A DNA stretch of 64,000 bases from Gemmatimonadales bacterium. Lineage in GTDB: Bacteria; Gemmatimonadota; Gemmatimonadetes; Gemmatimonadales; GWC2-71-9. The DNA is taken from positions 20,979 through 84,978 of the forward strand of contig JAICLE010000004.1 in the NCBI GenBank assembly GCA_025927545.1, read 5' to 3'. The notes under the pieces are model-generated. The model saw only the letters and a program-made list of their open reading frames with translations, was not told where the DNA came from and did not search any database. This document shows, in pieces, positions 50,335 through 61,900 of this stretch (its first letter is position 1; each line of letters begins with the position of its first letter). Made by a program: the position numbers and the translations under genes.

Positions 50335-51012
50335 TCACGCCCGGCGCGCGGCCAGCATGAGGGATCGCCGGTCGCGCAGCGTGATCTCCTTCCGGGTCAC
50401 CTGGATGATCCCGCGCTCCACCAGATTGCGCATGGTGCGGGAAACCGTCTCCCGGCTCGACCCGATCATCTGGGCGATGGTGTGATGGGTGAGCTTCCGG
50501 GTGATGCGGTCGCCGCCCTCGTCGTCCGCCATCCGGAGGAGGAGATGCGCCACCCGCCCGTTCACGTCGAGCAGCACAAGGCTGCCGATCTTCTCGTCCG
50601 CGCGCCGGAGCCGCCGCGAGATCTCCCGGAGCAGTGAGATGGCCACCTCGGGCGAGCTCCGCAGCCGGGCATAGAAGTCCTCGCGCCGCAGCACGAGGAG
50701 GCCGGAATCCTCCATGGCGATCACGTGAGCCGAGCGCGGCTCGTCGTCGATGACGGCCATTTCGCCGAAGAAGCTCCCCTCGCCCAGCACGCTCAGAATG
50801 ACCTCGCGGCCGTCTTCGGCGATGATGACGACCTTGACCTGTCCGGCCGCCACGAGGTAGAGGGCATCGCCGGGGTCGTCCTCGAAGACGATGACACTGC
50901 CCTTGGGGTAGCTGCGCTCTCGCGTCAGCTCGGCGAACGCGGCAAGATCGGGCTCCCCCAGGCCGGAGAAGAGGGGGACCTTGCGAAGGACTTCGATCGG
51001 TGACAGGGGCAC
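50335..51012 (-). CDS. Crp/Fnr family transcriptional regulator
   Basis: cNMP-binding domain LRKVPLFSGLGEPDLAAFAELTRERSYPKGSVIVFEDDPGDALYLV; HTH HHTIAQMIGSSRETVSRTMRNLVERG. Confidence 0.94.
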   Translation of the reverse strand: MPLSPIEVLRKVPLFSGLGEPDLAAFAELTRERSYPKGSVIVFEDDPGDALYLVAAGQVKVVIIAEDGREVILSVLGEGSFFGEMAVIDDEPRSAHVIAMEDSGLLVLRREDFYARLRSSPEVAISLLREISRRLRRADEKIGSLVLLDVNGRVAHLLLRMADDEGGDRITRKLTHHTIAQMIGSSRETVSRTMRNLVERGIIQVTRKEITLRDRRSLMLAARRA

Positions 51013-51077
51013 TCGGGCCTCACAGGCGCGGAAGTGGTTGAGGGTACCATACTTGCGGTTGGGGGGGCTGTCAATCA

Positions 51078-51284
51078 GGACGGAAGGACGGAAGGAGGGA
51101 ATGGCGGAAGGGGTGCGGCCGCCGCCGCTGTCATCCCGAGCCTGAGCGCAGCGACGGGGAGGGATCTACTCTGCCCGCGGTCCGACCTCGGCCCGGCAAG
51201 ATCCCTCGCTCCGCTCGGGATGACAGTGCCGCCCGAAGGCACGTGCCCTCTTTCCGTCCTTCCGCCCTTCCGCCTCCTTCCGCC
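51078..51284. repeat. Composite nested intergenic repeat: GGnCGGAA octamer arms enclosing a CTGTCATCCCGAG...CTCGGGATGACAG palindrome
   Basis: Outer arms about 51078-51110 and 51249-51284; inner perfect 13-bp arms 51128-51140 / 51214-51226; inner ends carry AGCGA...GGGATCT / AGATCCCTCGCT. Confidence 0.9.
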
Positions 51285-51340
51285 AAGCTCCCATCCCGGC
51301 TATGTTTATCGGCTTCGCACTAACCGACAGGAGTTGTGCC

Positions 51341-51562
51341 GTGAAGCCCGATCTGCACCCCACCTACAAGAAGGTCATGGCCGCCTGCGCCTGCGGGAAC
51401 TCGTTCGAGACCCGCTCCACAGCCGCGTCCATCCACGTCGAAGTCTGCGCGCAGTGCCATCCCTACTTCACCGGCAAGCAGCGGCTGGTGGATACGGCGG
51501 GCCGCGTCGACCGTTTCCGCCGGAAGTACCAGACCGAGCCGGCCGCCGCCCCCAAGGCCTAG
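51341..51562 (+). CDS. rpmE: 50S ribosomal protein L31 (GTG start)
   Basis: [27 protein letters not shown]...[32 protein letters not shown]. Confidence 0.95.
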   Translation: MKPDLHPTYKKVMAACACGNSFETRSTAASIHVEVCAQCHPYFTGKQRLVDTAGRVDRFRRKYQTEPAAAPKA

Positions 51563-51565
51563 CTG

Positions 51566-52613
<1,048 letters not shown>

Positions 52614-52624
<11 letters not shown>

Positions 52625-53471
52625 AGCGGGTCTCTCCCGGCGCGCGCTCCTGAGCCAAGCCGCCGATGTGCTCAAGGCGGCCGGGATCGGCGCACCGCGC
52701 CGGGAGGCGCGGCGCCTCTGGACCGACCTCATGGGCGATCCGCCGGACCACCTTGTACTGCACCCGGAGGAGCCGGTCTCGGCGGAGCGCGGATGGGCCT
52801 ACGGGACGGCCGTCGAGCACCGCGCCGCTGGTGAGCCGCTCGCGTATGTGACAGGCTGGACCGGATTCCGTCACCTCATATTGCGGTGCGACCCCCGGGC
52901 GCTCATCCCGCGTCCCGAGACGGAAGGCTTGGTGGACCTCGTTCTGGCCCGCGTCCCCATCGGCCGGATCGCGGACGTGGGGACCGGCACGGGTTGCCTG
53001 GCACTCAGCCTGGCGGCGGAGGGCAGCTACGCCCAGGTCCTGGCCGTGGACCTTTCTGCGTCCGCACTCGAGCTCGCCGGCGAGAATGCCCGGGGTGTGG
53101 GCGCGAGGGTCTCCCTGGTCCGGGGCGATTGCTGCGCGCCCCTTCGGCAGGCGAGTTTCGACGCGCTCGTCTCCAATCCCCCCTATCTTTCGGCGGGCGA
53201 ATACGCGAGCCTCGACCCATCGGTCCGAAACTGGGAGCCCGCCCTGGCGCTGGTTGGCGGAGCCGTCGGACTCGAGCTCACCGCGCGCCTCCTGGACGAG
53301 GGCCGAGCGGTCCTGCGTCGAGGGGGGTGGCTGGCACTGGAGATCGACTGCACCCGGGCGGCGGAGTGCGCCGCCCGGGCCGGAGCGCTCGGGTGGAGCG
53401 AAGTCGCCTTACATGCTGACCTTTTCGGGCGCGAGCGCTACCTGCTCGCGCGAAGGAGCGATGCCCCGTGA
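52614..53471 (+). CDS. prmC: Peptide chain release factor N(5)-glutamine methyltransferase
   Basis: EPLAYVTGWTGFRHLILRCDPRALIPRPETEGLVDL...DVGTGTGCLALSLA...VSNPPYLS. Confidence 0.94.
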
Positions 53472-53821
53472 TCTGGGACAAGGCGCAGGACCTCGGACGG
53501 TTGATCGGCCAGTCGGCGGAGTACCAGACCCTGCGGCGAGCGGAGGCGACGCTCCGTGAGGACAGCGACACCGTAGCCAAGCTGGACCAGATTCAGACCC
53601 TGGCGCGGCAGGTGGACCAGATGGTCTCGACCGGGCAGATGCCCGATCCCGCCACCGCGGAGTCGTACGAGGCGGCCGTGCACGACCTGGAAAACAGCCC
53701 GGTCGGGCAGGCGTACGTGGTGGCCCGGGCCAATTTCGAGAAGCTGATGGCCAAGGTGAATCAGCAGATCAGTGAGGGGATGGAGAAGGGCTCGGCCAGC
53801 AGCATCATCACCCTGGGATGA
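53468..53821 (+). CDS. YlbF/YmcA family protein
   Basis: WDKAQDLGRLIGQSAEYQTLRRAEATLREDSDTVAKLDQIQTLARQVDQM...ANFEKLMAKVNQQISEGM. Confidence 0.8.
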   Translation: MIWDKAQDLGRLIGQSAEYQTLRRAEATLREDSDTVAKLDQIQTLARQVDQMVSTGQMPDPATAESYEAAVHDLENSPVGQAYVVARANFEKLMAKVNQQISEGMEKGSASSIITLG

Positions 53822-54462
53822 CCGGCCGTGGGCTCTTCGTCGTGTTGGAGGGCCCCGAAGGCTCGGGCAAGTCCACGCTCGCCGGCCCGCTCGCCGGCCT
53901 GATGCGCGAGCACGGCGTGGAGCCGGTGCTGGTACGTGAGCCCGGGGGCACGCGAACGGGAGAGATCGCGCGCCAGGCACTGCTCGATCCGGAGCACCCG
54001 GTCGGGGCGCTCGCGGAGCTGTTTCTCTACCTCGCGGCACGGGCGGAACTCGTGAGCTCCGTCGTCGCGCCGGCGCTGGCCGCCGGGCGTGTGGTGCTCT
54101 CGGACCGGTTTTCGCTGTCCACCGAGGCCTATCAGATGGCGGGCCGTGGGTTGCCCGCGGAGGTGGTCCTGCCCGCCAACCGTGCGGCCGCGGCCGGGCA
54201 GCGGCCGGATCTGACGCTCATCCTCGACGTCGCGCACGACGTCGGGCGCGCGCGGCAGCTGGCCGCGGGAAAGCGGCTCGACCGGCTCGATGCCGAAAGC
54301 GCCGAGTTCCACGGCCGGGTCATCGACTACTACCTGGCGGTCGAGGGTGACGGGGTGCGACATTTGGATGGGTGTCTCCCACGGGAGCGGCTCTTGCAGG
54401 CGGCCTGGGCGGAGATCGTTCGGGCAGCCCCCGAGCGGTTTGCCGGGAACGGCGGGCGATGA
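53818..54462 (+). CDS. tmk: dTMP kinase
   Basis: GLFVVLEGPEGSGKSTLAGPLAGLMREHGVEPVLVREPGGTRTGEIARQALLD...LSDRFSLSTEAYQMAGRG. Confidence 0.96.
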   Translation: MTGRGLFVVLEGPEGSGKSTLAGPLAGLMREHGVEPVLVREPGGTRTGEIARQALLDPEHPVGALAELFLYLAARAELVSSVVAPALAAGRVVLSDRFSLSTEAYQMAGRGLPAEVVLPANRAAAAGQRPDLTLILDVAHDVGRARQLAAGKRLDRLDAESAEFHGRVIDYYLAVEGDGVRHLDGCLPRERLLQAAWAEIVRAAPERFAGNGGR

Positions 54463-54529
54463 TGCGGTACGCACGCGTTACGAGGGCGGGCAATCGGCTC
54501 GTCGAGGATTCCGAAGCACCGGAGGCAGT

Positions 54530-56176
54530 ATGAAGCAGCGTTGGGGCCTGATCACGCTCGTCGCCGTGATCTCCTTCTTGAGCGGCGGCTGGCTGTTGCA
54601 GCGGGGCGTCGCCAGCGGTGGCAATGTCTATCAGCAGGCCCGGCTGTTCGACGACGTCCTGGGGCACGTCAGCGCCTATTACGTCGATTCCATCGGCGAG
54701 ACGGACCTGTACGATCGTGCCACCCGCGGGATGCTGGAGCAGTTGAAGGATCCCTATTCCGTGCTCCTCACGGGCGACGATTACAAGGCGCTCACCGAGC
54801 AGACCTCCGGCAACTACGCGGGTCTCGGCATCCAGATCGAGGTGCGGGACGGCTGGATCACTGTCGTCGCGCCGTTGCCGGAAACGCCGGCGGAGCGCGC
54901 CGGGGTGGCCACGGGCGACCAGATCATCGAGGTGGATGGCAAGAGCACCAAGGGCTGGAAGAACGATGAGGCCGTGAAGGCACTGCGCGGCGAGGCCGGC
55001 TCGACCGTCACGATTGCCGTGGTGCGCTCAGGCGTGACCGATCCGATCAAGTTCACCCTCACCCGGGCCCAGATCCACGTCCGCTCGGTCCCGCAGGGGA
55101 CGATGTTCGACGGCGGCGTCGGCTACATCTCGCTCAATCCGGTTGCCGAGACCTCGGCGGAGGAGCTCCGGAGCGAGGTTGTCCGCATGAAGTCGAAGGG
55201 CATGAAGTCGATGATCCTCGACCTCCGGCTCAATCCGGGTGGGCTCCTCGATCAGGGCGTGAAGGTGGCCGACCTCTTCCTCGATCCGAAGCAGGAGATC
55301 GTCGCCACGCGCGGCCGAGCCCGGGGGTCCACCAAGGAGTTCTACGACGACGCGCGCCAAACCTGGCCGGACCTGCCAATCGTGGTGCTGGTGAACGACG
55401 GCACGGCCAGCGCCGCGGAAATCATCGCCGGCGCGCTGCAGGACCATGATCGCGCCGTAGTCGTCGGCACGCCGACGTTCGGCAAGGGTCTGGTCCAGAC
55501 CCTCTTCCCGTTGGGCGACGGCGTGGCGCTCAAGCTGACGACGGCCCGCTGGTACACGCCGAGCGGCCGAACCATTCAGCGCGTCGCGAAGAACGAGGAG
55601 GAGCAGGCGCAGCAGGCCGCGAACGAGGCGGGCGACACCTTGCCCGGCGTGCCCATCGAGGAGCACACCGACTCGGCCATCCAGAGCCGGCCGATCTATC
55701 ACACCGACGGTGGTCGAGTGGTGCGGGGCGGCGGCGGCATCGTGCCGGATCTCGTGATCCGTCCCGACACGCTGTCGGGCGGCGAGAAGGATTTCGCCAA
55801 GGCGCTGGGCAGCCACCTGCCCGAGTACCGCGACGCGATCACGAGCATCGCGCTCGAGGCCAAGAACAAGGGGACGGTCAAGTCCGAATCCTTTACGGTG
55901 ACACCGGAAATGCGCCAGGAGCTCTATCAGCAGCTCCGGGCCAAGGGGATCGAGATGACGCCCCAGGTCTACGAGGGCGCCAACGGTTTCATCTCGAAAC
56001 AGATCGGCTACGAGGTCGCCCGGTATGTGTTCGGCCGGTCGGCGGAGTTCCGCCGCCGCGTGCACAACGATCCGCAGATGCAGACCGCGATGACCCTGCT
56101 CCGCAAGGCGCAGAGCCCACGCGAGCTGCTGGGACTGGCCATGTCCGACCGGGCGGCGCGCACGGCGCAGAACTAG
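54530..56176 (+). CDS. S41 family C-terminal processing peptidase with PDZ domain
   Basis: YAGLGIQIEVRDGWITVVAPLPETPAERAGVATGDQIIEVDG; DGTASAAEIIAGALQDHDRAVVVGTPTFGKGLVQT. Confidence 0.95.
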   Translation: MKQRWGLITLVAVISFLSGGWLLQRGVASGGNVYQQARLFDDVLGHVSAYYVDSIGETDLYDRATRGMLEQLKDPYSVLLTGDDYKALTEQTSGNYAGLGIQIEVRDGWITVVAPLPETPAERAGVATGDQIIEVDGKSTKGWKNDEAVKALRGEAGSTVTIAVVRSGVTDPIKFTLTRAQIHVRSVPQGTMFDGGVGYISLNPVAETSAEELRSEVVRMKSKGMKSMILDLRLNPGGLLDQGVKVADLFLDPKQEIVATRGRARGSTKEFYDDARQTWPDLPIVVLVNDGTASAAEIIAGALQDHDRAVVVGTPTFGKGLVQTLFPLGDGVALKLTTARWYTPSGRTIQRVAKNEEEQAQQAANEAGDTLPGVPIEEHTDSAIQSRPIYHTDGGRVVRGGGGIVPDLVIRPDTLSGGEKDFAKALGSHLPEYRDAITSIALEAKNKGTVKSESFTVTPEMRQELYQQLRAKGIEMTPQVYEGANGFISKQIGYEVARYVFGRSAEFRRRVHNDPQMQTAMTLLRKAQSPRELLGLAMSDRAARTAQN

Positions 56177-56215
56177 CACGGTGGGAACACGCGCGGGTTC
56201 GTCCTGAGCACAGTG

Positions 56216-56245
56216 AAGGGGACATGATCCAGGTCATGTCCCCTT
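56216..56245. repeat. Palindrome AAGGGGACATGA-TCCAGG-TCATGTCCCCTT inside a longer imperfect inverted repeat (about 56200-56262)
   Basis: Perfect 12-bp stem, 6-nt loop; flanks GTCCTGAGCACAGTG... and ...CAGGCTGTTCGGGATGAG are partly complementary; no U-tract on either strand. Confidence 0.85.
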
Positions 56246-56284
56246 CAGGCTGTTCGGGATGAGTCGCCGCCGCACTGGCGTTCG

Positions 56285-57109
56285 ATGATGCTGCGTTCCG
56301 AGTGGCACCCGATCTCCATCATCGGGGCCGGCCGCATGGGGCGTGGCCTCGCCATCGCGCTGGAGCGCACCGGCGCCGAGGTGGGATTGCTCACCCGGTC
56401 CCGTCGGCCCGAGGAAACCCGGCACGCTGGGCTGGTCCTGCTCGCGGTGCCGGACGACACGATCCTGAGCATGGCGGCCGAGCTGGCAAAGGAGGGCGCG
56501 GTGAGCGCCCGACAGGTGGTGCTGCACCTCTCCGGCCTGCTCGACCGTCGGGCGCTCGAGCCGTTGGCCGCGACCGGCGCGGGCCTCGGTTCGTTCCACC
56601 CGCTACAGGCGATAGCCGAGCCCTCTGCTGCGCCGGAGCTCCTTGCCGGGTCGTTCGCCGGCCTGGAGGGAGACGGGCGAGCCCTTGCCGCGGGCGAATG
56701 GCTCGCTGCGACGCTCGGCATGCGGCCGGTGCGGCTCACGCCCGGCGCCAAGCCGGCCTACCATGCGGGCGCGGTGATTGCTTCGAACTACGCCGTCGTC
56801 CTGGCCGACATGGCCGAGCGGCTGGCGCGCCAGGCGGGCCTGTCCGCGGCGGACGCCGCGGCGATGTACCTGCCGCTCATGCAAGGCAGCGTCGCCAATC
56901 TCGCCGGAGGGTCGGTCGCGGCGCTCACCGGCCCCATTCGCCGCGGCGACGCGGCCACGGTCCGTGCTCATCTCGCCGCCCTCGCCCCGGAGGACCGAGA
57001 GCTCTATCGCCAGCTCGGCCTGGCTGCCCTGCGACTCGCACGAGAGGCCGGCCTGTCGCCCGCCGCGGCGGCGGAGCTGCAGCGGGCGCTGGAGCGGCGG
57101 TCGGAGTGA
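56285..57109 (+). CDS. DUF2520/Rossmann-like NAD(P)-binding protein
   Basis: PISIIGAGRMGRGLAIALERTGAEVGLLTRS...VVLHLSGLLDRRALEPLAATGAGLGSFHPLQAI...AYHAGAVIASNYAVVLADMAERL. Confidence 0.88.
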   Translation: MMLRSEWHPISIIGAGRMGRGLAIALERTGAEVGLLTRSRRPEETRHAGLVLLAVPDDTILSMAAELAKEGAVSARQVVLHLSGLLDRRALEPLAATGAGLGSFHPLQAIAEPSAAPELLAGSFAGLEGDGRALAAGEWLAATLGMRPVRLTPGAKPAYHAGAVIASNYAVVLADMAERLARQAGLSAADAAAMYLPLMQGSVANLAGGSVAALTGPIRRGDAATVRAHLAALAPEDRELYRQLGLAALRLAREAGLSPAAAAELQRALERRSE

Positions 57110-57195
57110 GCGCGGAGCTGTGAGGGGTAAGCCGTACGCGCGAAGTGGTCGCCGAAGATCTCCTTGCTTCCGTCCTTCCATCCTTCCGCCCCTCG

Positions 57196-57864
57196 CTACC
57201 GCTCCACCACCCGCACCCCCGCCGGCACCTGGAACGTGAACGTCTTGTCCGGCACCGGCTGGTTCACCCGAACCCGTCGGAGGGTGAGCGTGCGGGTCGC
57301 GCCCGAGTGTTCCGTGATCTCGAGCCGCCGGGGCAGTCCGTCGTCGCGGTCGAGCCAGAGCACCGCCCGCTCGAAGGGCAGGTCGGGGACCGCAGGCACC
57401 AGTTGCACGACGTCCACCCGGCGGCCGTCGAGCCGATCCCCGCGCATGTACGACGTGGTGTAGCGCTCGGCCGGGCGGTCGAGCAGCCAGCCGAGCATGT
57501 TGTAGCCGTACACCGGCCCGCCGCTCGGGACTCCCATCCGGATTACCTGGCCGGGCGTCGTGCTCGGGGTGTAGATCCAGACGTAGCGCCCGTCGATCAC
57601 GATGGCCTCGCCGGGCGGGTCGGTGAAGCGCATGGCGAGCTTATCGGGGCCGGCCTGGACCAGGGTTCCCCGGCTCTCCGCGCTGTCGATCATGGGGTTG
57701 TCGATCAGCTGGACGAAGTCGGCCTTGAGGCTCGACAGCGAGCGGTAGACGCGCGAGGAGCGGCCGACGATCGCCTGCGCATCCTGGCCCCGGGCGACGG
57801 CGATCGGCGCGGTGAGCGCAGCCACGCTCAGCAGGACGACTCGCGCAAGCGCGCGGGTGGTCAC
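57196..57864 (-). CDS. lolA: Outer-membrane lipoprotein carrier protein LolA family (GTG start)
   Basis: Signal peptide; [66 protein letters not shown] overlap with the DAHP synthase gene. Confidence 0.85.
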   Translation of the reverse strand: MTTRALARVVLLSVAALTAPIAVARGQDAQAIVGRSSRVYRSLSSLKADFVQLIDNPMIDSAESRGTLVQAGPDKLAMRFTDPPGEAIVIDGRYVWIYTPSTTPGQVIRMGVPSGGPVYGYNMLGWLLDRPAERYTTSYMRGDRLDGRRVDVVQLVPAVPDLPFERAVLWLDRDDGLPRRLEITEHSGATRTLTLRRVRVNQPVPDKTFTFQVPAGVRVVER

Positions 57865-58901
57865 GGGCGGGCTCCCGCGGCCTCGGCCACGCGCCGCCCG
57901 ATCGCGTCCGCGATGAGCCGCACTTCCTTCATCAGCCGCTCGAACTGTTCGGGGTAGAGGCTCTGGGCGCCGTCGGAGAGCGCGCGGTCGGGGGCGGGGT
58001 GCACCTCGACCAGCAGTCCGTCCGCGCCTGCCGCCACCGCGGCGCGAGCCATGGGAATCACCATGTCGCGGTGTCCGGTGCCGTGGCTCGGATCGGCCAC
58101 GATCGGAAGGTGCGACAGGCCGTGCACGACGGGGATGGCGGTCAGGTCCAGCAGGTTGCGGGTGGAAGGGTCGAAGCTTCGGATGCCGCGTTCGCACAGG
58201 ATCACTTGCCGGTTCCCTTCCGCCAGGATGTACTCGGCCGAGAGGAGCAGCTCCTGGATGGTGGCGGAGAGGCCGCGCTTGAGGAGGATCGGCTTCCCGC
58301 AGCGGCCCGCGTGCTTGAGGAGCGAGTAGTTCTGCATGTTCCGTGCGCCGAGCTGGACGATGTCGGCCACCTCGACCACCTGTTCGAGCCCCTCGGCGTC
58401 CATGGCCTCGGTCACGATGAGGAGGCCGGTCTCCTCCCGCGCCCGGGCCAGCAGCTTGAGCCCCGCGCGGCCGAGTCCCTGAAAGGCGTACGGCGAGCTT
58501 CGCGGCTTGAACGCGCCGGCCCGCAGCACGGTGGCGCCGGCGTCCCGTACCGCTCGCGCCGCCGCCAGGATCTGCGGCTCGCTCTCGACGGAGCAGGGGC
58601 CGGCCATGACGACCACCTCGTCGCCGCCGACGCTCAGGCCGCCGGGCAGGCGCACGGTGGTGGCCTCGGGCTGCCACTCGCGCGAGACCTGTTTGTACGG
58701 CTGCGTGACGTGGATGATCTCCTGAACCCCGGGCAGCGCGGCCAGCCGGGAGCCGTCCACTCGGCCGTCGTTGCCCACGAGCCCGACGGTGGTCCGTTGC
58801 CGGCCGGGCATCGGCCGCGCCTGGTAGCCCATCTCCTCGATGGTGGCGACCACGCGCTCCACCTCTTCGTCCGCGGCACCGTGGCGCATGACGATCAGCA
58901 T
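57861..58901 (-). CDS. aroF: 3-deoxy-7-phosphoheptulonate synthase (single-domain KDOPS-like, N-terminal regulatory domain)
   Basis: [37 protein letters not shown]...[23 protein letters not shown]...[15 protein letters not shown]...[24 protein letters not shown]. Confidence 0.94.
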   Translation of the reverse strand: MLIVMRHGAADEEVERVVATIEEMGYQARPMPGRQRTTVGLVGNDGRVDGSRLAALPGVQEIIHVTQPYKQVSREWQPEATTVRLPGGLSVGGDEVVVMAGPCSVESEPQILAAARAVRDAGATVLRAGAFKPRSSPYAFQGLGRAGLKLLARAREETGLLIVTEAMDAEGLEQVVEVADIVQLGARNMQNYSLLKHAGRCGKPILLKRGLSATIQELLLSAEYILAEGNRQVILCERGIRSFDPSTRNLLDLTAIPVVHGLSHLPIVADPSHGTGHRDMVIPMARAAVAAGADGLLVEVHPAPDRALSDGAQSLYPEQFERLMKEVRLIADAIGRRVAEAAGARP

Positions 58902-58914
58902 GCGGTGCTACCTC

Positions 58915-58992
58915 GCAAGTCGTGAGTCGCGGGTCGCGAGTCGCAAGTCGCGGACCGCATTTTCGTGACTCGCGACCCGCGACCCGCGACGT
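58915..58992. repeat. Inverted array of GCRRGTC heptamers between smc and the DAHP synthase gene
   Basis: GCAAGTC GTGAGTC GCGGGTC GCGAGTC GCAAGTC GCGG, then opposite strand GTC GCGGGTC GCGGGTC GCGAGTC ACGA. Confidence 0.9.
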
Positions 58993-58994
58993 GC

Positions 58995-61900
58995 CTACGC
59001 CACATGCTCCGCCTCTCCCAGCCGAACGCCCACGATCGTCGACACCCCGGGCTCCTGCATCGTCACCCCGTAGACCGCGTCGGCCGCCTGCATCGTCCGC
59101 GGGTTGTGGGTGATGACCAGGAACTGCGTGTCGGCCTTGAACTCGTCCAGCAGCCGGGTGAAGCGGCCGACGTTGGCGTCGTCCAGGGGTGCGTCCACCT
59201 CATCCATCAGGCAGAAGGGACTCGGCTTGGTGAGATAGATGCTGAAGAGCAGGCTCACCGCCACCAGCGTACGCTCGCCGGAGGAGAGCAGGTGGATGCG
59301 CTGGGTCCGCTTGCCGCGTGGCGCGGCGTGGATGTCGATCTCGCTCTCGAGCGGCTCGTCCGGGTTGGCCAGGCGGAGCTCGCACTCGCCGCCGCCGAAC
59401 AGCGTCTGGAACACCCGGGTGAAGTTGCCCTGCACGGCGGTGAAGGTCTCGAGGAACATGGTCCGGGCGGTACCGTCGATCTCCCGGATCGCCTGGAGGA
59501 GCGACTGGCGGGCCGCCACCAGATCGTCCCGCTGCGTGGTCAGGAACTCGAGCCGCTTGAGTTCCTCGGCGTGCTCCTCGACCGCCAGCGGATTCACCGG
59601 ACCGATCGCCTCGAGGGCGCCGATGATACGCGCGGCCTCCGCCTCGAGCGTCTCCAGGTCGAGCTCCAGCATCGGTGCCTGCTCGACGAGCTGCTCGAGC
59701 GGCCGGCGCCACTCGGCCTCCACCCGCTCGAGCACGCTGCGGCGCGCACCCGCCGCCTCGGTGAGGCGGACCTGGAGGCCGTGGCTCTCCTCGCTCGCGG
59801 CATCGAGCTCGGCGCGCGACCCGCCCACCTCCCGCTCCGCGCCGGCAAGCGCGGCCTCCAGGCGGGCGAGCTCGGTCTCGGCGTCGCGGCTCGCGGCCTC
59901 CAGCTCCTGGACCGCCACTTCACGTTCCGCGCGCGCCTCGCGCCACTCGCTCTGCCGCGCAGCCAGCGCCGTGAGATCGGCTTCGAGCTGCGCCAGCTCG
60001 CCCGCCAGCGCCAGCGCGCCGCCCTCGGCCTCCTCGCGCGCCGCGCCCGCCCGCAGGAGCCGCTCGTCCGCGGAGCGAAGCCCGCCGGCCACGTGCGCCT
60101 CCTGCACCTGCCAGTGCACCCGCTGCTCCCGCGCGGCTTCCTGCTCGGCCTCGAGCTCCGCCAGCCGCCCGCGCCCGCGCCCGAGCTCCTCGTCCAACCG
60201 GCCGCGGGCGAGGTCGCCTTCGACCAGGGCCGCGTCGATCTCCGCCAGCCGCTGTTCGGCCCCGGTGAGCCGCTCGGTGACCCGGGTGAGCTGGGCCTCG
60301 GACTCGGCCATCTCGCGGCTCAGGTTGCCGGCGAGCCGGACCGCGTCCTCGCGGGCCGCCGCGGCCTGCCGGTCGGCCTCGCGAGCCTGCTCGAGCGCCG
60401 TGCTCGCGGCGGCGAGGGACTGCTCCCGCTCCGCCAACCGCGAGAGGGTGGCCTGCAGCGCCTCGTCCGCCGCGACCAGCGCCGCCGTGCCGCGCCCGAC
60501 CTCGTGCGCCAGCGCCGCCAGCTCTGCGCGGCGGCGCAGCGGGCCGGACGGGGCCGCCGCGCCAGACAGAAAGATGGCACCGCTGGCGCGCCGGAGGACG
60601 CGGCCGGCACCGTCGAGCACCTCGGAGCCGGCGAGCGCCGCCCGCACCCAGCCCGCGGCCGGCCCGTCGGCGCGAAGCCGTTCGTCGAGCGGCTGGGCGC
60701 TCGAGCCGCCGAGTGGGCCGGGATCGAGCGGCAGCAGCACCAGCGAGCCAGGCTGGTGCTCGGCGTGCCACTCCTGAACCGCGCGCGCCACCTCGTGGTC
60801 CCGCACGAGTACCGCGTGCATCCAGTCGCCCAGGAGCCGCTCGGCCAGCTCGGCGTCGTCCCGGCTGGTGTTCACGAAATCGCTGAGTGGACCGAGCACG
60901 CCGCCGTCGAACCGGTCCCGGGCCGCGAGGAGCGCCGCGGCGCCGGGCGCGAGGCCGACACGGTCACGCTCCAGCTCCTCGAGGGCGTGGCGCCGCGCGG
61001 TCATCTGCGCGAGCGCCTCCTCGGCGCGGCGGCGGCCGGAGCGGTGCATCGCCTCCTGCTCGCGCGCCTCCGCCACGAGGTGCCGTGCGTGCTCCGCCTC
61101 CGCGGCGGCGCGCTTGGCCTCGTGACCCCGGAAGGAGGACCGCTCGACCGAATGGTCTCTGCGGCGCTCGGCCCCCGCCAGCTCGGCCTGCAGCTCCGCC
61201 CGATGCGCTTCCGCCCCGGCAGCGCGTTCGCGCAGCGAGGCGAGCTCGCCCTCGAGCGCGGCCCGCTCGCCTTCCAGGGAGCGGAGCGTCTGCGCCTGGG
61301 TCTGCAGGTCCTGCTCATGCCGTCGCACCTGCGCCCGCTCCTCCCCCAGGCGCCGGCGCACCTCCTCCTCGGCATCGGCGCGGCCGGCGAGCTCGCTGCG
61401 GATCCGCTCGTGCTCGATCGCCGCGGCGTCGCGATCGGCGGTGGCCGCCTCACGTTCGATCAGGGCCTGCTGCGCACGATGCGCCATGACGGCGCGCTCC
61501 TCCTGTGCGCGCAGGCGCCGCGCCGCGGCGTTGGCCAGGCGCTCCGCGGCCAGAGCGAGATCGCCATCGAGCCGGCCCAGCTCCACTCGCACGCTACCGA
61601 GCTCGCGGCCGAGTTCGGTGCGTCGCGCCTCTGCCGCGGCCCGCGCCCCAGCGGCCGCTTCGCGCCGATGCTCGCCGTCGGTCAGCCGGCGGCGGATGGC
61701 CGGCAGCAGCTCGGACAGCTCGGCGAAGCGCGCCTCCATGCCGGCCGCGTCTTCGGCCAGGCGCTCGAGCATGCGCCGCGCCAGGGTGATCTGTACCGCG
61801 AATTTCTCCTCGACGAGCTTGGCGTGCCGCTCGGCCTTGCCGCGCTGGCGGGCCAGGCTGCGGATCTGCGACTGGACCTCGGCGACGAGGTCTTCGACCC

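Noticed and set aside
56216-56245. Strong hairpin considered as an intrinsic terminator for the S41 peptidase gene
   Set aside because: No U-tract on either strand and part of a longer dyad; kept as a repeat
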